The notes under the pieces are model-generated. The model was not told where the DNA came from, did no database searches, and saw nothing but the letters and a program-made list of their open reading frames with translations. DNA of 64,000 bases from Candidatus Altimarinota bacterium (GTDB lineage: Bacteria > Patescibacteriota > Gracilibacteria > UM-FILTER-43-11), in the NCBI GenBank assembly GCA_028281045.1, contig JANQKP010000001.1:186001-250000 (forward strand), in the 5' to 3' direction. The translations under genes and the position numbers were made by a program. The first letter of the stretch is position 1. Each line of letters opens with the position of its first letter. Shown one piece after another: positions 26,431 to 37,214 of the stretch.

Positions 26431-26807
26431 GCCGCCTTTTCATCCGCTTTTGGTAAAGCCGCATCTGGGTCTCTAAAGTCACACTCCTCTGAAGAGCGTA
26501 GGCAATTTTCACAATTTACTCGAACACTATTGGCAAAGGTAACACCCCTTAAAGAATCCACTGCTGGTACATCTAAAGTGGCATACCCAAGTGCCTTAGT
26601 AAGCACTTCTGCCTGAGCAGGATTCATGCAGATATCTGGATTAATGAGCTGCTGAGACTGATCCAAGCTTGTCAGTCTTTTTTCTAGTGAGGATCCAATC
26701 CCACCGCTTTTTTCTATTGCATCATCATGCTTTTTAATCCAGGCTTTGGCTTGCTCAAGCACTTCAGAGATATGCACTCCACGAACGGATTCTATGCCTT
26801 TTTTCAT
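26427..26807 (-). CDS. Unknown 126-residue protein with C-terminal CxxC
   Basis: No family recognised. The N-terminal half is helical and charged (HISEVLEQAKAWIKKHDDAIEKSGG), and the C-terminal half contains CENC followed by a third Cys (SSEECDF), perhaps a small metal site. No signal peptide or membrane segment. It has its own near-consensus promoter and lies just downstream of the ECF sigma gene. Confidence 0.65.
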   Translation of the reverse strand: MKKGIESVRGVHISEVLEQAKAWIKKHDDAIEKSGGIGSSLEKRLTSLDQSQQLINPDICMNPAQAEVLTKALGYATLDVPAVDSLRGVTFANSVRVNCENCLRSSEECDFRDPDAALPKADEKAA

Positions 26808-26833
26808 CTTAAAAAATTAGTATCAAGAAAATT

Positions 26834-26861
26834 ATTATAATTAAAAGGGGTGACTTGTCAA
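26834..26861 (-). promoter_or_regulatory. Consensus promoter for the 126-residue gene
   Basis: -35 TTGACA (26856-26861), 16-bp spacer, -10 TATAAT (26834-26839), both perfect matches to the sigma-70 consensus. Confidence 0.75.
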
Positions 26862-26883
26862 ATATCCAAGCAAGCTCACCAGC

Positions 26884-27555
26884 CTAGGCATATTGAGCTG
26901 CTTCATCAACACTCCTTTGATCGTAGGCATCTAAGGCCTTTTCAAGCTTGGTTCTTGCTCGATGAATTCTGGATTTAAGGGTGCCAATAGGCACTCCTAG
27001 GGCTTCTGCCACTTCCGCATAATCATGGTTACCCCCTTCATAAGCTAATAGAGCCTCCGCGTAGCCAGGGCGCAATTTGCCCATAGCTTCATCAAGGAAT
27101 TCTTTTGTTTGAGCCACTATAGCGATCATTTCAGGAGTGGTGCTATCGATGATTTCTTCAGCCCCATCAATTTGCGTTGGCATTTCTGCGTTTCCTGCTT
27201 TTAAATCCTCTATAAACGCCTCCCCTTTTTTTAATTGAGAGCGGTGCAAGTTTATACACAGGTTTTTGGCAATTTGAAATAGCCAAGTACTGAACTTAGC
27301 ATCCCCACGAAAGCTATTGATTCCACGATACGCCTTAAGGAAGGCTTCTTGCACAACTTCTTCGGCAATAGCCTCTCTATAAGTAAACCTCAAACAAAAG
27401 TTAACAAGAGGCCTTTGATACTTTTTGAAAAGCTCTGTAAAAGCACTGCGGTCTCCCTCACGAATACGTGAAACAAGAACATCATCACTTTCGAAGTGAT
27501 CGTATTCTACTGTCGAGACCCTTGCGTGGGATTCTGGTTGGGCACCTGAGTACAT
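26884..27555 (-). CDS. ECF-type RNA polymerase sigma factor
   Basis: 223 residues. Region 2 is seen as AFTELFKKYQRPLVNFCLRFTYREAIAEEVVQEAFLKAYRGINSFRGDAKFSTWLFQIAKN (about residues 35-100), with the conserved W-L-x-x-I-A-x-N. Region 4 is GYAEALLAYEGGNHDYAEVAEALGVPIGTLKSRIHRARTKLEKAL (about 165-210), with the usual helix-turn-helix. No anti-sigma gene with a membrane segment is adjacent. The leader ends TTAACCCTCCTCT before the ATG, i.e. the complement of a Shine-Dalgarno sequence. Confidence 0.93.
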   Translation of the reverse strand: MYSGAQPESHARVSTVEYDHFESDDVLVSRIREGDRSAFTELFKKYQRPLVNFCLRFTYREAIAEEVVQEAFLKAYRGINSFRGDAKFSTWLFQIAKNLCINLHRSQLKKGEAFIEDLKAGNAEMPTQIDGAEEIIDSTTPEMIAIVAQTKEFLDEAMGKLRPGYAEALLAYEGGNHDYAEVAEALGVPIGTLKSRIHRARTKLEKALDAYDQRSVDEAAQYA

Positions 27556-27609
27556 AGAGGAGGGTTAAGGCTACTCTGTATCTTCCCCTATTTGCTTTTT
27601 AAAGTCAAA

Positions 27610-28737
27610 TTAGGCTTGGAAAACTCTCATGAGTTCTTTCACTGCATTTTTCCAGCTAAACTCTTTAGCCCGAGCAAATCCTTTCTCTATAAGGTCTGCC
27701 CTTAGGGTTTCATCGCGATACATATCATGCATCGCCTCTTTAATCTGATCTAAATCATTAGGGTTTACTAAGTAAGCGGCCTCCCCTGCCACTTCTTTAG
27801 TCGCGGTAGCATCACTGGTGATCACTGGGGCTCCACATTGCATGGCTTCAAGTATAGGTAGGCCAAAGCCTTCGTATAAACTTGGGTAAACAAAAGCAAG
27901 CGCATGCTGATAAAGCAGCGCTTTATCTTCTTCACGTACAAATCCGGTCATAATAATGTCCGGATGATCTTCTAAATTCATACCCTTAAAGATTTTAGGA
28001 TACTCCTGGCCAGCAATGACCAGTTTTACTTCACTTTGCACATCCTTTTTCCAGCGTAAAAAGGCTTTTATAGTGCCTTTTATGTTCTTTCTCGCCTCAA
28101 GCGTAGAAAGACATAGGAAATACTCTTTAGGTAGTCTGTATTCTTTAGCAATAACATCAAAGAGTTTTGAAATAGCAATAGGCTGCAAGTGTTCTGAAGC
28201 CGCCTCGTAAATATAGCTCACGCGTTTTTCGTGTACGCCGTATTCTTCTATAAGCTGCTGACATGTGAACTTGCTCACCGCAATAATATGGTGCGCCTCT
28301 TCGGCTTCTTTTCTAGGCCGAAGTATCTTATGCCAAAGCCGGGTTCTTTTATTAAAAGAATGGCTAAAGTCTTCAAAGGAAAGATCGTGAAAGGTCATAA
28401 TCTTTTTAAAGCCTTTAGAAACTGGGGTTGGTCTTGGGTCTGGCACCCAAATAAGGTCTATACCCTCCCCTATTAATTTATCTACTTTTGGCCATCTTAG
28501 TAGGCTAAAAAAGAGATTCAGTAATTTATTAGGAATTCTAGTGTGTTTTACTGTGACATTAGAGTAATGCTTGGTGTATTTAGAAAAGTCTACTTCTTTG
28601 TGACCGCTATACCATAAAACGAAGTGGTCGTTTTTGGTGTCGCGCTTAAAAAGCTCCTTAAGCATGCTATCAATATACATCTCTACACCGCTGATTTTTC
28701 CAGACATTAGAGGTCTAACGTCTATAGCTATTTTCAT
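27610..28737 (-). CDS. Family 4 (GT-B) glycosyltransferase
   Basis: 375 residues. The start MKIAIDVRPLMSGKISGVEMYIDSML is typical of GT4 mannosyl/galactosyl transferases. The C-terminal nucleotide-sugar site includes FVYPSLYEGFGLPILEAMQCGAPVITSDATATKEVAGEAAYLV with the E-x7-E motif. It probably acts in cell-surface glycan synthesis. It is separate from the GT2 pair at 18-20 kb. A TGATATAAT extended -10 lies about 20 nt upstream on the minus strand. Confidence 0.9.
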   Translation of the reverse strand: MKIAIDVRPLMSGKISGVEMYIDSMLKELFKRDTKNDHFVLWYSGHKEVDFSKYTKHYSNVTVKHTRIPNKLLNLFFSLLRWPKVDKLIGEGIDLIWVPDPRPTPVSKGFKKIMTFHDLSFEDFSHSFNKRTRLWHKILRPRKEAEEAHHIIAVSKFTCQQLIEEYGVHEKRVSYIYEAASEHLQPIAISKLFDVIAKEYRLPKEYFLCLSTLEARKNIKGTIKAFLRWKKDVQSEVKLVIAGQEYPKIFKGMNLEDHPDIIMTGFVREEDKALLYQHALAFVYPSLYEGFGLPILEAMQCGAPVITSDATATKEVAGEAAYLVNPNDLDQIKEAMHDMYRDETLRADLIEKGFARAKEFSWKNAVKELMRVFQA

Positions 28738-28789
28738 ATGTATTTTCTTTTCTCCATTATATCAGATAGCGGAGGAGAAAACACATATG

Positions 28790-29242
28790 TTATTTACAGT
28801 CGTATAAATCGCAGTCTACATCATCGGTGCCAGTCACTTTTTCAAAGCACTCGTCTGTATCTGGCTGATCTATGGTTCCACTAATTCTTGACTTACCCAT
28901 TAGAAGTGCACAAGCTGTTCTAATGCTTTGCATAGCTGAATTAACTCCTCTCACTCCCTCATGAAAATCGTCACCTGGCTCAACAGCTTCAATAGCCATA
29001 CCAAGCGATGTCGCTAAATTAGTTCTAACAGAAATAAATTCAGCAGCCTCTTCAGGCTTAAAATCAATTTCTTTCAGTAAATCAACAGTTTCAAGGGCAC
29101 TAAGATTTAGCTCTGATTTTGAGGGCTCTACAGAAGCTTGATGAGCTGCCTTGGGGGCAGGAGCCTCATTAGAGCAAGCTGATACCAAAAGTGGAAGAGC
29201 AGCCACTTGCACAAATTTACCAAGAGTATTCATTCCTTTCAT
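28790..29242 (-). CDS. Small predicted lipoprotein
   Basis: The signal peptide KFVQVAALPLLVSAC ends in a lipobox (LVSA-C, Cys about residue 23) followed by SNEAPAPK, so the mature protein should be lipidated and membrane-tethered. The remaining about 125 residues are acidic with several Cys near the end (DVDCDLYDCK). The family is not recognised. Two start codons (29242 and 29233) are possible. It has a perfect consensus promoter. Its existence implies an active Lgt in this cell. Confidence 0.75.
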   Translation of the reverse strand: MKGMNTLGKFVQVAALPLLVSACSNEAPAPKAAHQASVEPSKSELNLSALETVDLLKEIDFKPEEAAEFISVRTNLATSLGMAIEAVEPGDDFHEGVRGVNSAMQSIRTACALLMGKSRISGTIDQPDTDECFEKVTGTDDVDCDLYDCK

Positions 29243-29268
29243 AATATTGGGAGTTAATTAAGAAAACT

Positions 29269-29297
29269 ATTATATAATTATATTTAAATATTGTCAA
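29269..29297 (-). promoter_or_regulatory. Perfect consensus promoter for the lipoprotein gene
   Basis: -35 TTGACA (29292-29297), 17-bp spacer, -10 TATAAT (29269-29274). Both hexamers and the spacing are ideal. Confidence 0.8.
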
Positions 29298-29330
29298 TAA
29301 TGAATTATAGATTTTAAATTAGCCTACTTT

Positions 29331-29339
29331 TGCTATAAT
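29331..29339 (+). promoter_or_regulatory. Extended -10 promoter for tRNA-Arg
   Basis: TGCTATAAT immediately upstream of the tRNA, placing the start of transcription about 5 nt before the mature 5' end; the -35 is poor. Confidence 0.6.
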
Positions 29340-29350
29340 CCTTTTTGCAT

Positions 29351-29427
29351 GCCCGAGTAGCTCAGTGGATTAGAGCACTGGTCTTCGGAACCAGGTGTCG
29401 GGGGTTCGAATCCCTCCTCGGGCACCA
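29351..29427 (+). tRNA. tRNA-Arg (anticodon UCG), CCA encoded
   Basis: GCCCGAG/CTCGGGC acceptor stem, anticodon stem CTGGT/ACCAG around loop CTTCGGA (anticodon TCG, reading CGA), T-arm with GGTTCGAATCC, discriminator A and genomic CCA. All arms pair well. Confidence 0.95.
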
Positions 29428-29435
29428 TCAAAAAA

Positions 29436-29457
29436 GCAGCCCGTAGGCTGCCTTTTT
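29436..29457. terminator. Terminator between tRNA-Arg and secF
   Basis: GCAGCC (29436-29441) pairs with GGCTGC (29446-29451) around CGTA, with A-run upstream and T5 downstream, so it can work in both directions. Confidence 0.8.
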
Positions 29458-29471
29458 AGTTTTAAATCGGT

Positions 29472-30362
29472 TTAAGCATTGGCTTTGCTTTGCCATGCCG
29501 TAAGCAGTGGTGAAGCCAGGAAAATACTTGAGTAAGTTCCTACCCAAATACCAATGATTAGCGCAAAGATGAATACTCCAAGAGACTCTGCTCCAAGGTA
29601 GTAAAGCGCCGCTAGTGTAATCAGGGTAGATACTGAAGTGTTGATCGAACGCATAAGCGTTTGATTAAGACTTTTATCTGCTACGTCTGAGAAAGAATCT
29701 TGTCTGCTTTGCGTTTTAAGATTCTCACGAATACGATCGAATACTACAATAGTATCGTGAACTGAGAACCCCATAATCGTAAGTAGTGCCGTAATAAAGA
29801 AAGCATCTACTTCAAATCCAAGAATCGCGAAGATTCCAAGGGTAATAATAATGTCATGGGCTAGCGCTGCAATCGCGCAGAATCCAAAGCGCCATGCAGA
29901 AACGCGCTTAGGCACGTGACGGAAAGCGTAAGCAATGAAAAGCACAATAGCTACAAGGGCAATCCCTAGGGCTACAATGGCTTTTTGCTTCAGGGTTTCT
30001 CCAATTTTAGGACCAATGGTCGTAAAACGAATTTCTTCAAAGGCTCCTAGCTCAGCTTCGATAGAAGCTTTTAGGCCATCGTAAGTATCCCCTGGCAGGT
30101 CTTTTCCTTGAATCAGGAAAGTTCCTTCACCTGTTAGAGTCATTTGACTTAGGTAATCTGGCTGAGCGGCTTCAATCACCTCAGTCACTTCAGCAATCTC
30201 AGTGATCTCTTCGTTTTCAAATTGAAGTTCCATCAGCGTTCCTCCGGTAAAGTCGATTCCAAGCTTGATTCCGTTGTTAAACAGAGCTCCAAGAGAAATC
30301 GCTACAGCAATCGTAGAGAGTAAGAACCAGAGTTTTGTATACTTAATAAATTTAAAGTTCAT
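29472..30362 (-). CDS. secF: Protein translocase subunit SecF
   Basis: SecF works with SecD to use the proton gradient in protein export. The N-terminal membrane helix is followed by GIKLGIDFTGGTLMELQF, the SecF signature. The periplasmic domain (about 45-125) and five further helices follow, with ITLGIFAILGFEVDAFFITALLTIMGFSVHDTIVVFDRIREN. 296 residues, normal. secD is not adjacent; gyrB lies 60 bp upstream on the same strand. Confidence 0.95.
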   Translation of the reverse strand: MNFKFIKYTKLWFLLSTIAVAISLGALFNNGIKLGIDFTGGTLMELQFENEEITEIAEVTEVIEAAQPDYLSQMTLTGEGTFLIQGKDLPGDTYDGLKASIEAELGAFEEIRFTTIGPKIGETLKQKAIVALGIALVAIVLFIAYAFRHVPKRVSAWRFGFCAIAALAHDIIITLGIFAILGFEVDAFFITALLTIMGFSVHDTIVVFDRIRENLKTQSRQDSFSDVADKSLNQTLMRSINTSVSTLITLAALYYLGAESLGVFIFALIIGIWVGTYSSIFLASPLLTAWQSKANA

Positions 30363-30422
30363 GATTATTTACAGTTGTTAAAAGAGGTTAAATTCTATGA
30401 CTAGAATTGCAATTAGGCAAGA

Positions 30423-32465
<2,043 letters not shown>

Positions 32466-32476
32466 TTACCTAATCC

Positions 32477-32505
32477 ATATTACGTGAATTAGGGTTGCCC
32501 TGCAA
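32477..32505 (-). promoter_or_regulatory. Promoter for gyrB(-secF)
   Basis: -35 TTGCAG (32500-32505), 17-bp spacer, -10 TAATAT (32477-32482) on the minus strand. Confidence 0.55.
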
Positions 32506-32546
32506 GGGTGAAATTTAACTTTTTTGGTTAGAAAACGGGGTTAAAG

Positions 32547-35500
32547 TCAAGACTCAATTGTTTCACAACCAATCCTTAAATCTACATCCTCAAAACTAGT
32601 GTCTCCGACAGTAGACCTCTTGAAAAGATCGGCAACAGCTTCACCAGAAACATATGTACACTCCTGAACAAGCCCAATGAGGTCTTTATAAATCGAACTA
32701 GCCTGCTCCTCACCAGTTGCAATTTCATCGTCTGTAAAACCATCATCTACGAGTTGTTGCCTATAAGAGTCCGTATATTCAGCGCCATTATCTAATGTCT
32801 CTAGGCTAACTAAACAACCCTCTGTCGTTTTAGAAAGCACCTCAACATTATAAGTTGCATATGTAATGAACTCTTCTCCTGAAGTAGACTGCGTCACTAT
32901 CTTTGCTTTAACCGGTGCACATTTACTTGCCTCCGCAGCAAAACAATCGATGTCATCCACACAATCTAGAACAGTGGCCTCCGTAATGTCTAATGATTCT
33001 GGAATAAGAGAACTATTGTTATCCTGCTCCCCTACAATGATCTTAAATTCATCAAAGGTCATGACTTCAGAGAAGGCATCCGTTCCTTGAATTTGTATAT
33101 TTTCAAGACGGTTTCCAGGAATATCAATTTCAAAGTCATACGCCTGACTCTTCGCAATATAATTGCGCACTGGAATTGTATTGTATGGGTATTCTAGCTC
33201 TATCAGTTCAAGTGGAACGCTTACTCCATTACCACTTAAGAATTGCTCAACACGTAGTGGAGCAATAGCGGTAAAGTAATCTTCTGCTTTTACATTGGCT
33301 TGTGATAGCAAATCACTTGTTACCGTGGCAAAGGTTTTAGTTTTAAGGTTATAAGTTCCCGAGAATTCTAAAGCTAGTGGAGTAAACTCTGCACTTGCAA
33401 TCGTTACTACATCCACTCCGCTTCCTGCAAAAGAAAGATCATCTTCAGTCACTTGAATGAAATTGTTTTCAAGGTCTTGAATCGCTTGGCCAAATCCTTG
33501 TTGCTGAAGCGCGTTAAGCGCAATAGCATTAAACACAGTGCTTGGCAGCACGCTCGCCGAATAAATACCAGGAACAGTGGCCGTTTGCCCAACAAGTGAA
33601 ATACTAGAAGCAAGCTTGGTATTTAGATCATATTCAAATGAAACGGTTACGCTGTCATCTGAACTTGGATCTAAAACTTGAGATTCTAGAATCTTGAATT
33701 TAGTAAGCGTTGCAGGATCAAGTACATCAATAGAATTATTCCCTGGAACTAGAATGTTGTATTGCTCTAGCTCTTTTACAATCAGTTGTTTCGCTAGATC
33801 TTGAGCCACCACTTGAGCACGCTGAGTCTGCTCATTTCCTTCTTCAAGTAAGAATGAAATGTCTGCATCTTGGGTGCTGGTAGCAACTGTTTCTTCTCTA
33901 CTAAGCACAGCAGCCACAAAGTCATCTAAGGTATAAGCCCCAGCAAAAGGTTTATCTTCTATATATATGTCTGTTAAACCGTTGGTGGCAAAGTCGTACA
34001 TTGCATCAAATACAATGGCTCTTCCATCAGACCCGCGGTCAATCAGGCGTGCGTTTTCAATTTCAAATTCAAACGCATTAGAACTGCTTTCGGTAATATT
34101 AGATTCTTGCACTGCAATTCTAGAAGCAATGAAGCGGGTCGCTACTTCCTCTAGAGTTGGCATAAACTGTGCAGGGGCTTCATCTACCTCTCCAATATCT
34201 AAGAATTCACTTAGATTAGAAGAAAGCATTTCATCTCTTGTTTTAGTACTAATAAAGGTTCTAAAGTCGGTTTCATCAATTGGAAGCGCAGCTCCTCTTA
34301 GAGATTCTTCAGCAAACTCGATGCGCTGTGCGATCAGCTTCGCTTCTTCTAAGAAAATAGTTTTAGCCGCAACGCGGTCTGAAAGCTCTTCTATATTAAG
34401 GCTTTCATAACTTGTTTTAAGGTAGCTCTTCGTTTCTGGGTATAGGAACTGAGCTAGAAGTTGTTTCGCCATATTCAGGCGTCCTTGCGTTACCGCTAGG
34501 AAAGCTTCCTGATTCCCTGCCAAAGTATCTAGAATCACCTGAGTCGCTCCATCATAATGAGCTAGCAGAGCTGAATCTAAAACATCTGCATGCGCAAACA
34601 TAATACTTTCAAGTAAACGTACTTGAAGCAGGTATTCATCGAAGCTATTTGCAAGTAACCCTTTATTCCAAGCCGTTTGCCATGCTTCTATAATAGAGCT
34701 GGCTGCTTCGGCTTGTGAAGTTCTAAGATGGAAATCAATGTCAGCAAAATAACTACGCAAATGCTCTGGCTGCTCTCTATTAAATAGAGCATCTCTTAAG
34801 AACTCTTTCGTCATGTAAGCTGGTGTATCTTCAGTCACATTGAAGATCACATTGAACTGTCTTGCATAAAGTAGATCTAGCGCTGGATCATTTTCAAATC
34901 CTGCAGCGAGTTCTTTAATCTCATCAATCAATGTGGTTGCTAGCGCTGTATCACGGTTTTCGTGTACCGCTCCTAAAAGGTATTTAAGGCGCGTATCAAT
35001 GCGCGCCAGATTAAGTTCGCGCCTTTTGGCCGGCACTAGCGTTAATTTGGCTCTTAGGCCAAATACACGCTCTCTAATGCTAAAGGCATTGGCGGTAAAC
35101 AAATAATCTGCATTGGCAATGAATCTTTCTTCATCGTTTCTGGTGTTTTGTTTTACCCACTCATCAGAAAGTACGGTTTGAGGTAGCCCTGCCAGTTTCA
35201 GCTCTTTTTTAAGCTTAGAATACTCTAGGCGTTCATATTCCTTAGAAAGCTGCGTGTCTGCATAAGTCACTTGGCTTTTAAACGGAATCACAAATTCAGT
35301 CAGTAGTTCACTGTCTTCATTTTTTAGATCTAGGTCTACGTAGCCTCTCACCGCCATGATACGGTTTAAAGGCGCATTGTAAGAATAACTTCCAATGGCT
35401 CCTGCAAATAGAGCATCAGACTGCGGGGTGCTAATTTCCACGGTATCGACCGCATTCACCCACACAGAACCTTGCTTTAGCTCAAAATCTAGGCGAGTCA

Positions 35501-35843
35501 CCAGATTTTCTTCTAGTTCCACCGTAGTATTTTCATCCAGTCTTAGCACATTTCCACCTAGTTCAATTTCAGCAAAGGTAGAAGGTCCTGTTTTTACAGT
35601 AGAACCTGCAATAATAGGATCCCCACTTCTGGCGATAGAAAAATCATCGCTATATGGAGACTTCACTTCAACATCTTGGCTTTCAGCAAAAACAATTTGC
35701 GGCGTTACCGGTTGAGGCGTGCTTTCAAGCCCAAGCAGAGCCACCCCATAATAAGCCACATTAATCACGAGGAATAATGCACTTAAAACCAGTACTTTCA
35801 CTGAGAAATGGTAGGCCGAGTTATTGTTTTCGTTTTTTTCCAT
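32547..35843 (-). CDS. Giant FecR-like envelope protein; the only UGA-terminated gene
   Basis: 1098 residues. A short cytoplasmic start is followed by one membrane helix (about 14-38). Next comes a FecR-like domain (about 60-175: AGSTVKTGPSTFAEIELGGNVLRLDENTTVEL ... GSVWVNAVDTVEISTPQSDALFAGAIGSY). The rest is a very long, mainly helical, acidic extracytoplasmic region of no known family, with Cys pairs near the C terminus. It ends TGA, with an in-frame TAA two codons later. FecR domains elsewhere sense or bind ligands or sigma regulators; the function here is unknown. Confidence 0.8.
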   Translation of the reverse strand: MEKNENNNSAYHFSVKVLVLSALFLVINVAYYGVALLGLESTPQPVTPQIVFAESQDVEVKSPYSDDFSIARSGDPIIAGSTVKTGPSTFAEIELGGNVLRLDENTTVELEENLVTRLDFELKQGSVWVNAVDTVEISTPQSDALFAGAIGSYSYNAPLNRIMAVRGYVDLDLKNEDSELLTEFVIPFKSQVTYADTQLSKEYERLEYSKLKKELKLAGLPQTVLSDEWVKQNTRNDEERFIANADYLFTANAFSIRERVFGLRAKLTLVPAKRRELNLARIDTRLKYLLGAVHENRDTALATTLIDEIKELAAGFENDPALDLLYARQFNVIFNVTEDTPAYMTKEFLRDALFNREQPEHLRSYFADIDFHLRTSQAEAASSIIEAWQTAWNKGLLANSFDEYLLQVRLLESIMFAHADVLDSALLAHYDGATQVILDTLAGNQEAFLAVTQGRLNMAKQLLAQFLYPETKSYLKTSYESLNIEELSDRVAAKTIFLEEAKLIAQRIEFAEESLRGAALPIDETDFRTFISTKTRDEMLSSNLSEFLDIGEVDEAPAQFMPTLEEVATRFIASRIAVQESNITESSSNAFEFEIENARLIDRGSDGRAIVFDAMYDFATNGLTDIYIEDKPFAGAYTLDDFVAAVLSREETVATSTQDADISFLLEEGNEQTQRAQVVAQDLAKQLIVKELEQYNILVPGNNSIDVLDPATLTKFKILESQVLDPSSDDSVTVSFEYDLNTKLASSISLVGQTATVPGIYSASVLPSTVFNAIALNALQQQGFGQAIQDLENNFIQVTEDDLSFAGSGVDVVTIASAEFTPLALEFSGTYNLKTKTFATVTSDLLSQANVKAEDYFTAIAPLRVEQFLSGNGVSVPLELIELEYPYNTIPVRNYIAKSQAYDFEIDIPGNRLENIQIQGTDAFSEVMTFDEFKIIVGEQDNNSSLIPESLDITEATVLDCVDDIDCFAAEASKCAPVKAKIVTQSTSGEEFITYATYNVEVLSKTTEGCLVSLETLDNGAEYTDSYRQQLVDDGFTDDEIATGEEQASSIYKDLIGLVQECTYVSGEAVADLFKRSTVGDTSFEDVDLRIGCETIES

Positions 35844-35860
35844 TTATTTTGTATCTAAAT

Positions 35861-35889
35861 ATTATACCAAAATTAGCGTAAAAAATCAA
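35861..35889 (-). promoter_or_regulatory. Promoter for the FecR-like gene
   Basis: -35 TTGATT (35884-35889), 17-bp spacer, -10 TATAAT (35861-35866) with a TGG extension. The layout and flanks closely match the promoter at 50150-50178. Confidence 0.7.
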
Positions 35890-36030
35890 TGGTCATTTGC
35901 CCCGAATTTAAGAGTCCTTTTTTCATTGTTTTTGGCCCTTAGACCGTTGACTTTTCGCCAAAAATTCGTATATTTTAGTAAAACAGCTCGAATTTGGCTT
36001 ATTAAAGCTAAAAACAGCTGTTTCTTATTA

Positions 36031-36058
36031 TTGACAAATATTATATTTGTATTATAAT
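36031..36058 (+). promoter_or_regulatory. Consensus promoter for the transglycosylase gene
   Basis: -35 TTGACA (36031-36036), 16-bp spacer, -10 TATAAT (36053-36058). The leader to the ATG is about 135 nt, long for this window. Confidence 0.75.
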
Positions 36059-36161
36059 ATAATAACCTGTTCTTTTACATATCGTTCGTTGCTCGACCTT
36101 TGTTTTTTATCGATGAAGTTGCCCCTTTTTTAGGAGGCTTGCCTCTCTTAAAAAACATAAA

Positions 36162-36170
36162 GTTCCGGGT
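36162..36170 (+). repeat. 9-bp inverted repeat flanking the transglycosylase gene (left copy)
   Basis: GTTCCGGGT here and its exact complement ACCCGGAAC at 37210-37218 enclose the gene. No target-site duplication was found. It may be chance or part of a cassette boundary. Confidence 0.35.
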
Positions 36171-36181
36171 AACGAAAACAA

Positions 36182-36198
36182 CTGACAAAGGAGGTCAG
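36182..36198 (+). promoter_or_regulatory. Strong Shine-Dalgarno sequence in a small hairpin
   Basis: AAAGGAGG ends 7 nt before the ATG at 36201. It sits in the loop of CTGAC (36182-36186) paired with GTCAG (36194-36198), so access by ribosomes could be structure-dependent. Confidence 0.5.
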
Positions 36199-36200
36199 CT

Positions 36201-37202
36201 ATGAATGGTCAAAGCACCATTGAGCCGCTGACCACAAGTCAGCGCATTTCTATCATCGTCTTATCTATAATCGCTGTCATTGCCATCTACTGGCGCTACT
36301 TCGACAGTAAACTGCCGAAAGAGCCCTTTGAGGTCAAAGACATGGTTTCTAAGACGATGAAGGTGACAGGCGACCCTTCGTGGGGACCCTGGGTACACCG
36401 AATCACTCCGCTAGACAAAGTGGAATATGATCCAGAAACGGTCGACTGGGGCATTGTGCCAACCCCTAGGTCGAATCAAGATACAAAGACCATGGAAGAG
36501 GCGGCTAAAATTGCCGATCCTTACCATGATTACGTCCGCGGTATCGCTCTGGGTGAGCGCGCAGGAAACCCCAGTCGTGCAGAGTTTGTTGGGATACGCC
36601 CCATACACAAGCTTTATGACCACGAAGGGAATTACGTTTCCTCGCATGAGTTTATTTTTGCGCTCGTTAGCACCATGGCCTATTTGGAGTCTGGAGACGA
36701 TTGTTCTGCAATCGGACCACCTCCTATCGTGCAACGAATCATAACTGGTGATTTCAAGTCCAGGTACTACGGTACCTTGGCTATGGGATGCTTCCAGTTT
36801 ATGCCAGCAAATTGGACCGCTTGGTCCAATCAGCTCTACGGCTTTGTCTTGCTTCCCGATCTAGAAAATCAGAACATGCTTGCGGTTGAATTGGTCGACA
36901 ACATGAGTCGCTACCTTTCAATAGTCCAAGGCTTTAATACCACGGACATCACGCGCTGCATTGCCCAAGTCTGGTACTCGGGCAAATGTTCTCTAGAATG
37001 GGTTCCTCTTGAGCAATCCTGCGATGTGCACCGGTATGAGGTGGATTACCTCAATTATATCGAGGCCGAGTATGGAATGCGCATGGAGCCACTAAAAACG
37101 CTTAAAACCAGTGTGAAAACCTGTGGTACCGTTGGAAAAGTTAAAGACGGTGCCTCAAAAGCGCTTGAAGTCGGCAAGCAAATCATCAACATTTTAAAGT
37201 AA
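36201..37202 (+). CDS. Membrane-anchored lytic-transglycosylase/lysozyme-like protein
   Basis: 333 residues. A signal-anchor helix (about 16-31) is followed by a linker and an SLT-like core. This has a candidate catalytic Glu163 in TMAYLESGDD, then GTLAMGCFQFMPANWTAWSNQLYG (G-x-FQ-x-MP, residues 191-214) and NMSRYLSIVQGF...CIAQVWYSGKC. It would cut peptidoglycan on the outer face of the membrane, as VirB1-type proteins do for secretion systems. It has its own consensus promoter, strong Shine-Dalgarno sequence and terminator, and uses GTC and other codons rare in its neighbours, suggesting separate origin. Confidence 0.7.
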   Translation: MNGQSTIEPLTTSQRISIIVLSIIAVIAIYWRYFDSKLPKEPFEVKDMVSKTMKVTGDPSWGPWVHRITPLDKVEYDPETVDWGIVPTPRSNQDTKTMEEAAKIADPYHDYVRGIALGERAGNPSRAEFVGIRPIHKLYDHEGNYVSSHEFIFALVSTMAYLESGDDCSAIGPPPIVQRIITGDFKSRYYGTLAMGCFQFMPANWTAWSNQLYGFVLLPDLENQNMLAVELVDNMSRYLSIVQGFNTTDITRCIAQVWYSGKCSLEWVPLEQSCDVHRYEVDYLNYIEAEYGMRMEPLKTLKTSVKTCGTVGKVKDGASKALEVGKQIINILK

Positions 37203-37214
37203 GGAGAAAACCCG

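Larger units (their letters stand above)
35844..36200. other. 357-bp divergent intergenic region
   Basis: It holds the minus-strand promoter of the FecR-like gene (35861-35889) and the plus-strand promoter and about 140-nt structured leader of the transglycosylase gene. A T6-AGGAGG-CTTG-CCTC...A6 hairpin lies near 36125-36154, and GTTCCGGGT at 36162-36170. A six-codon ORF (MKLPLF, ATG at about 36113) precedes the hairpin. I see no larger gene in it. Confidence 0.6.

Noticed and set aside
32547-35843. UGA read as glycine (code 25) in this organism
   Set aside because: All long genes are complete under the standard code with no internal UGA. One UGA followed soon by UAA is not enough; I report rarity of UGA instead.
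36113-36133. Six-codon ORF MKLPLF in the transglycosylase leader as a regulatory leader peptide
   Set aside because: No codon bias pointing to a sensed amino acid and no clear alternative pairing; left as part of the leader description.
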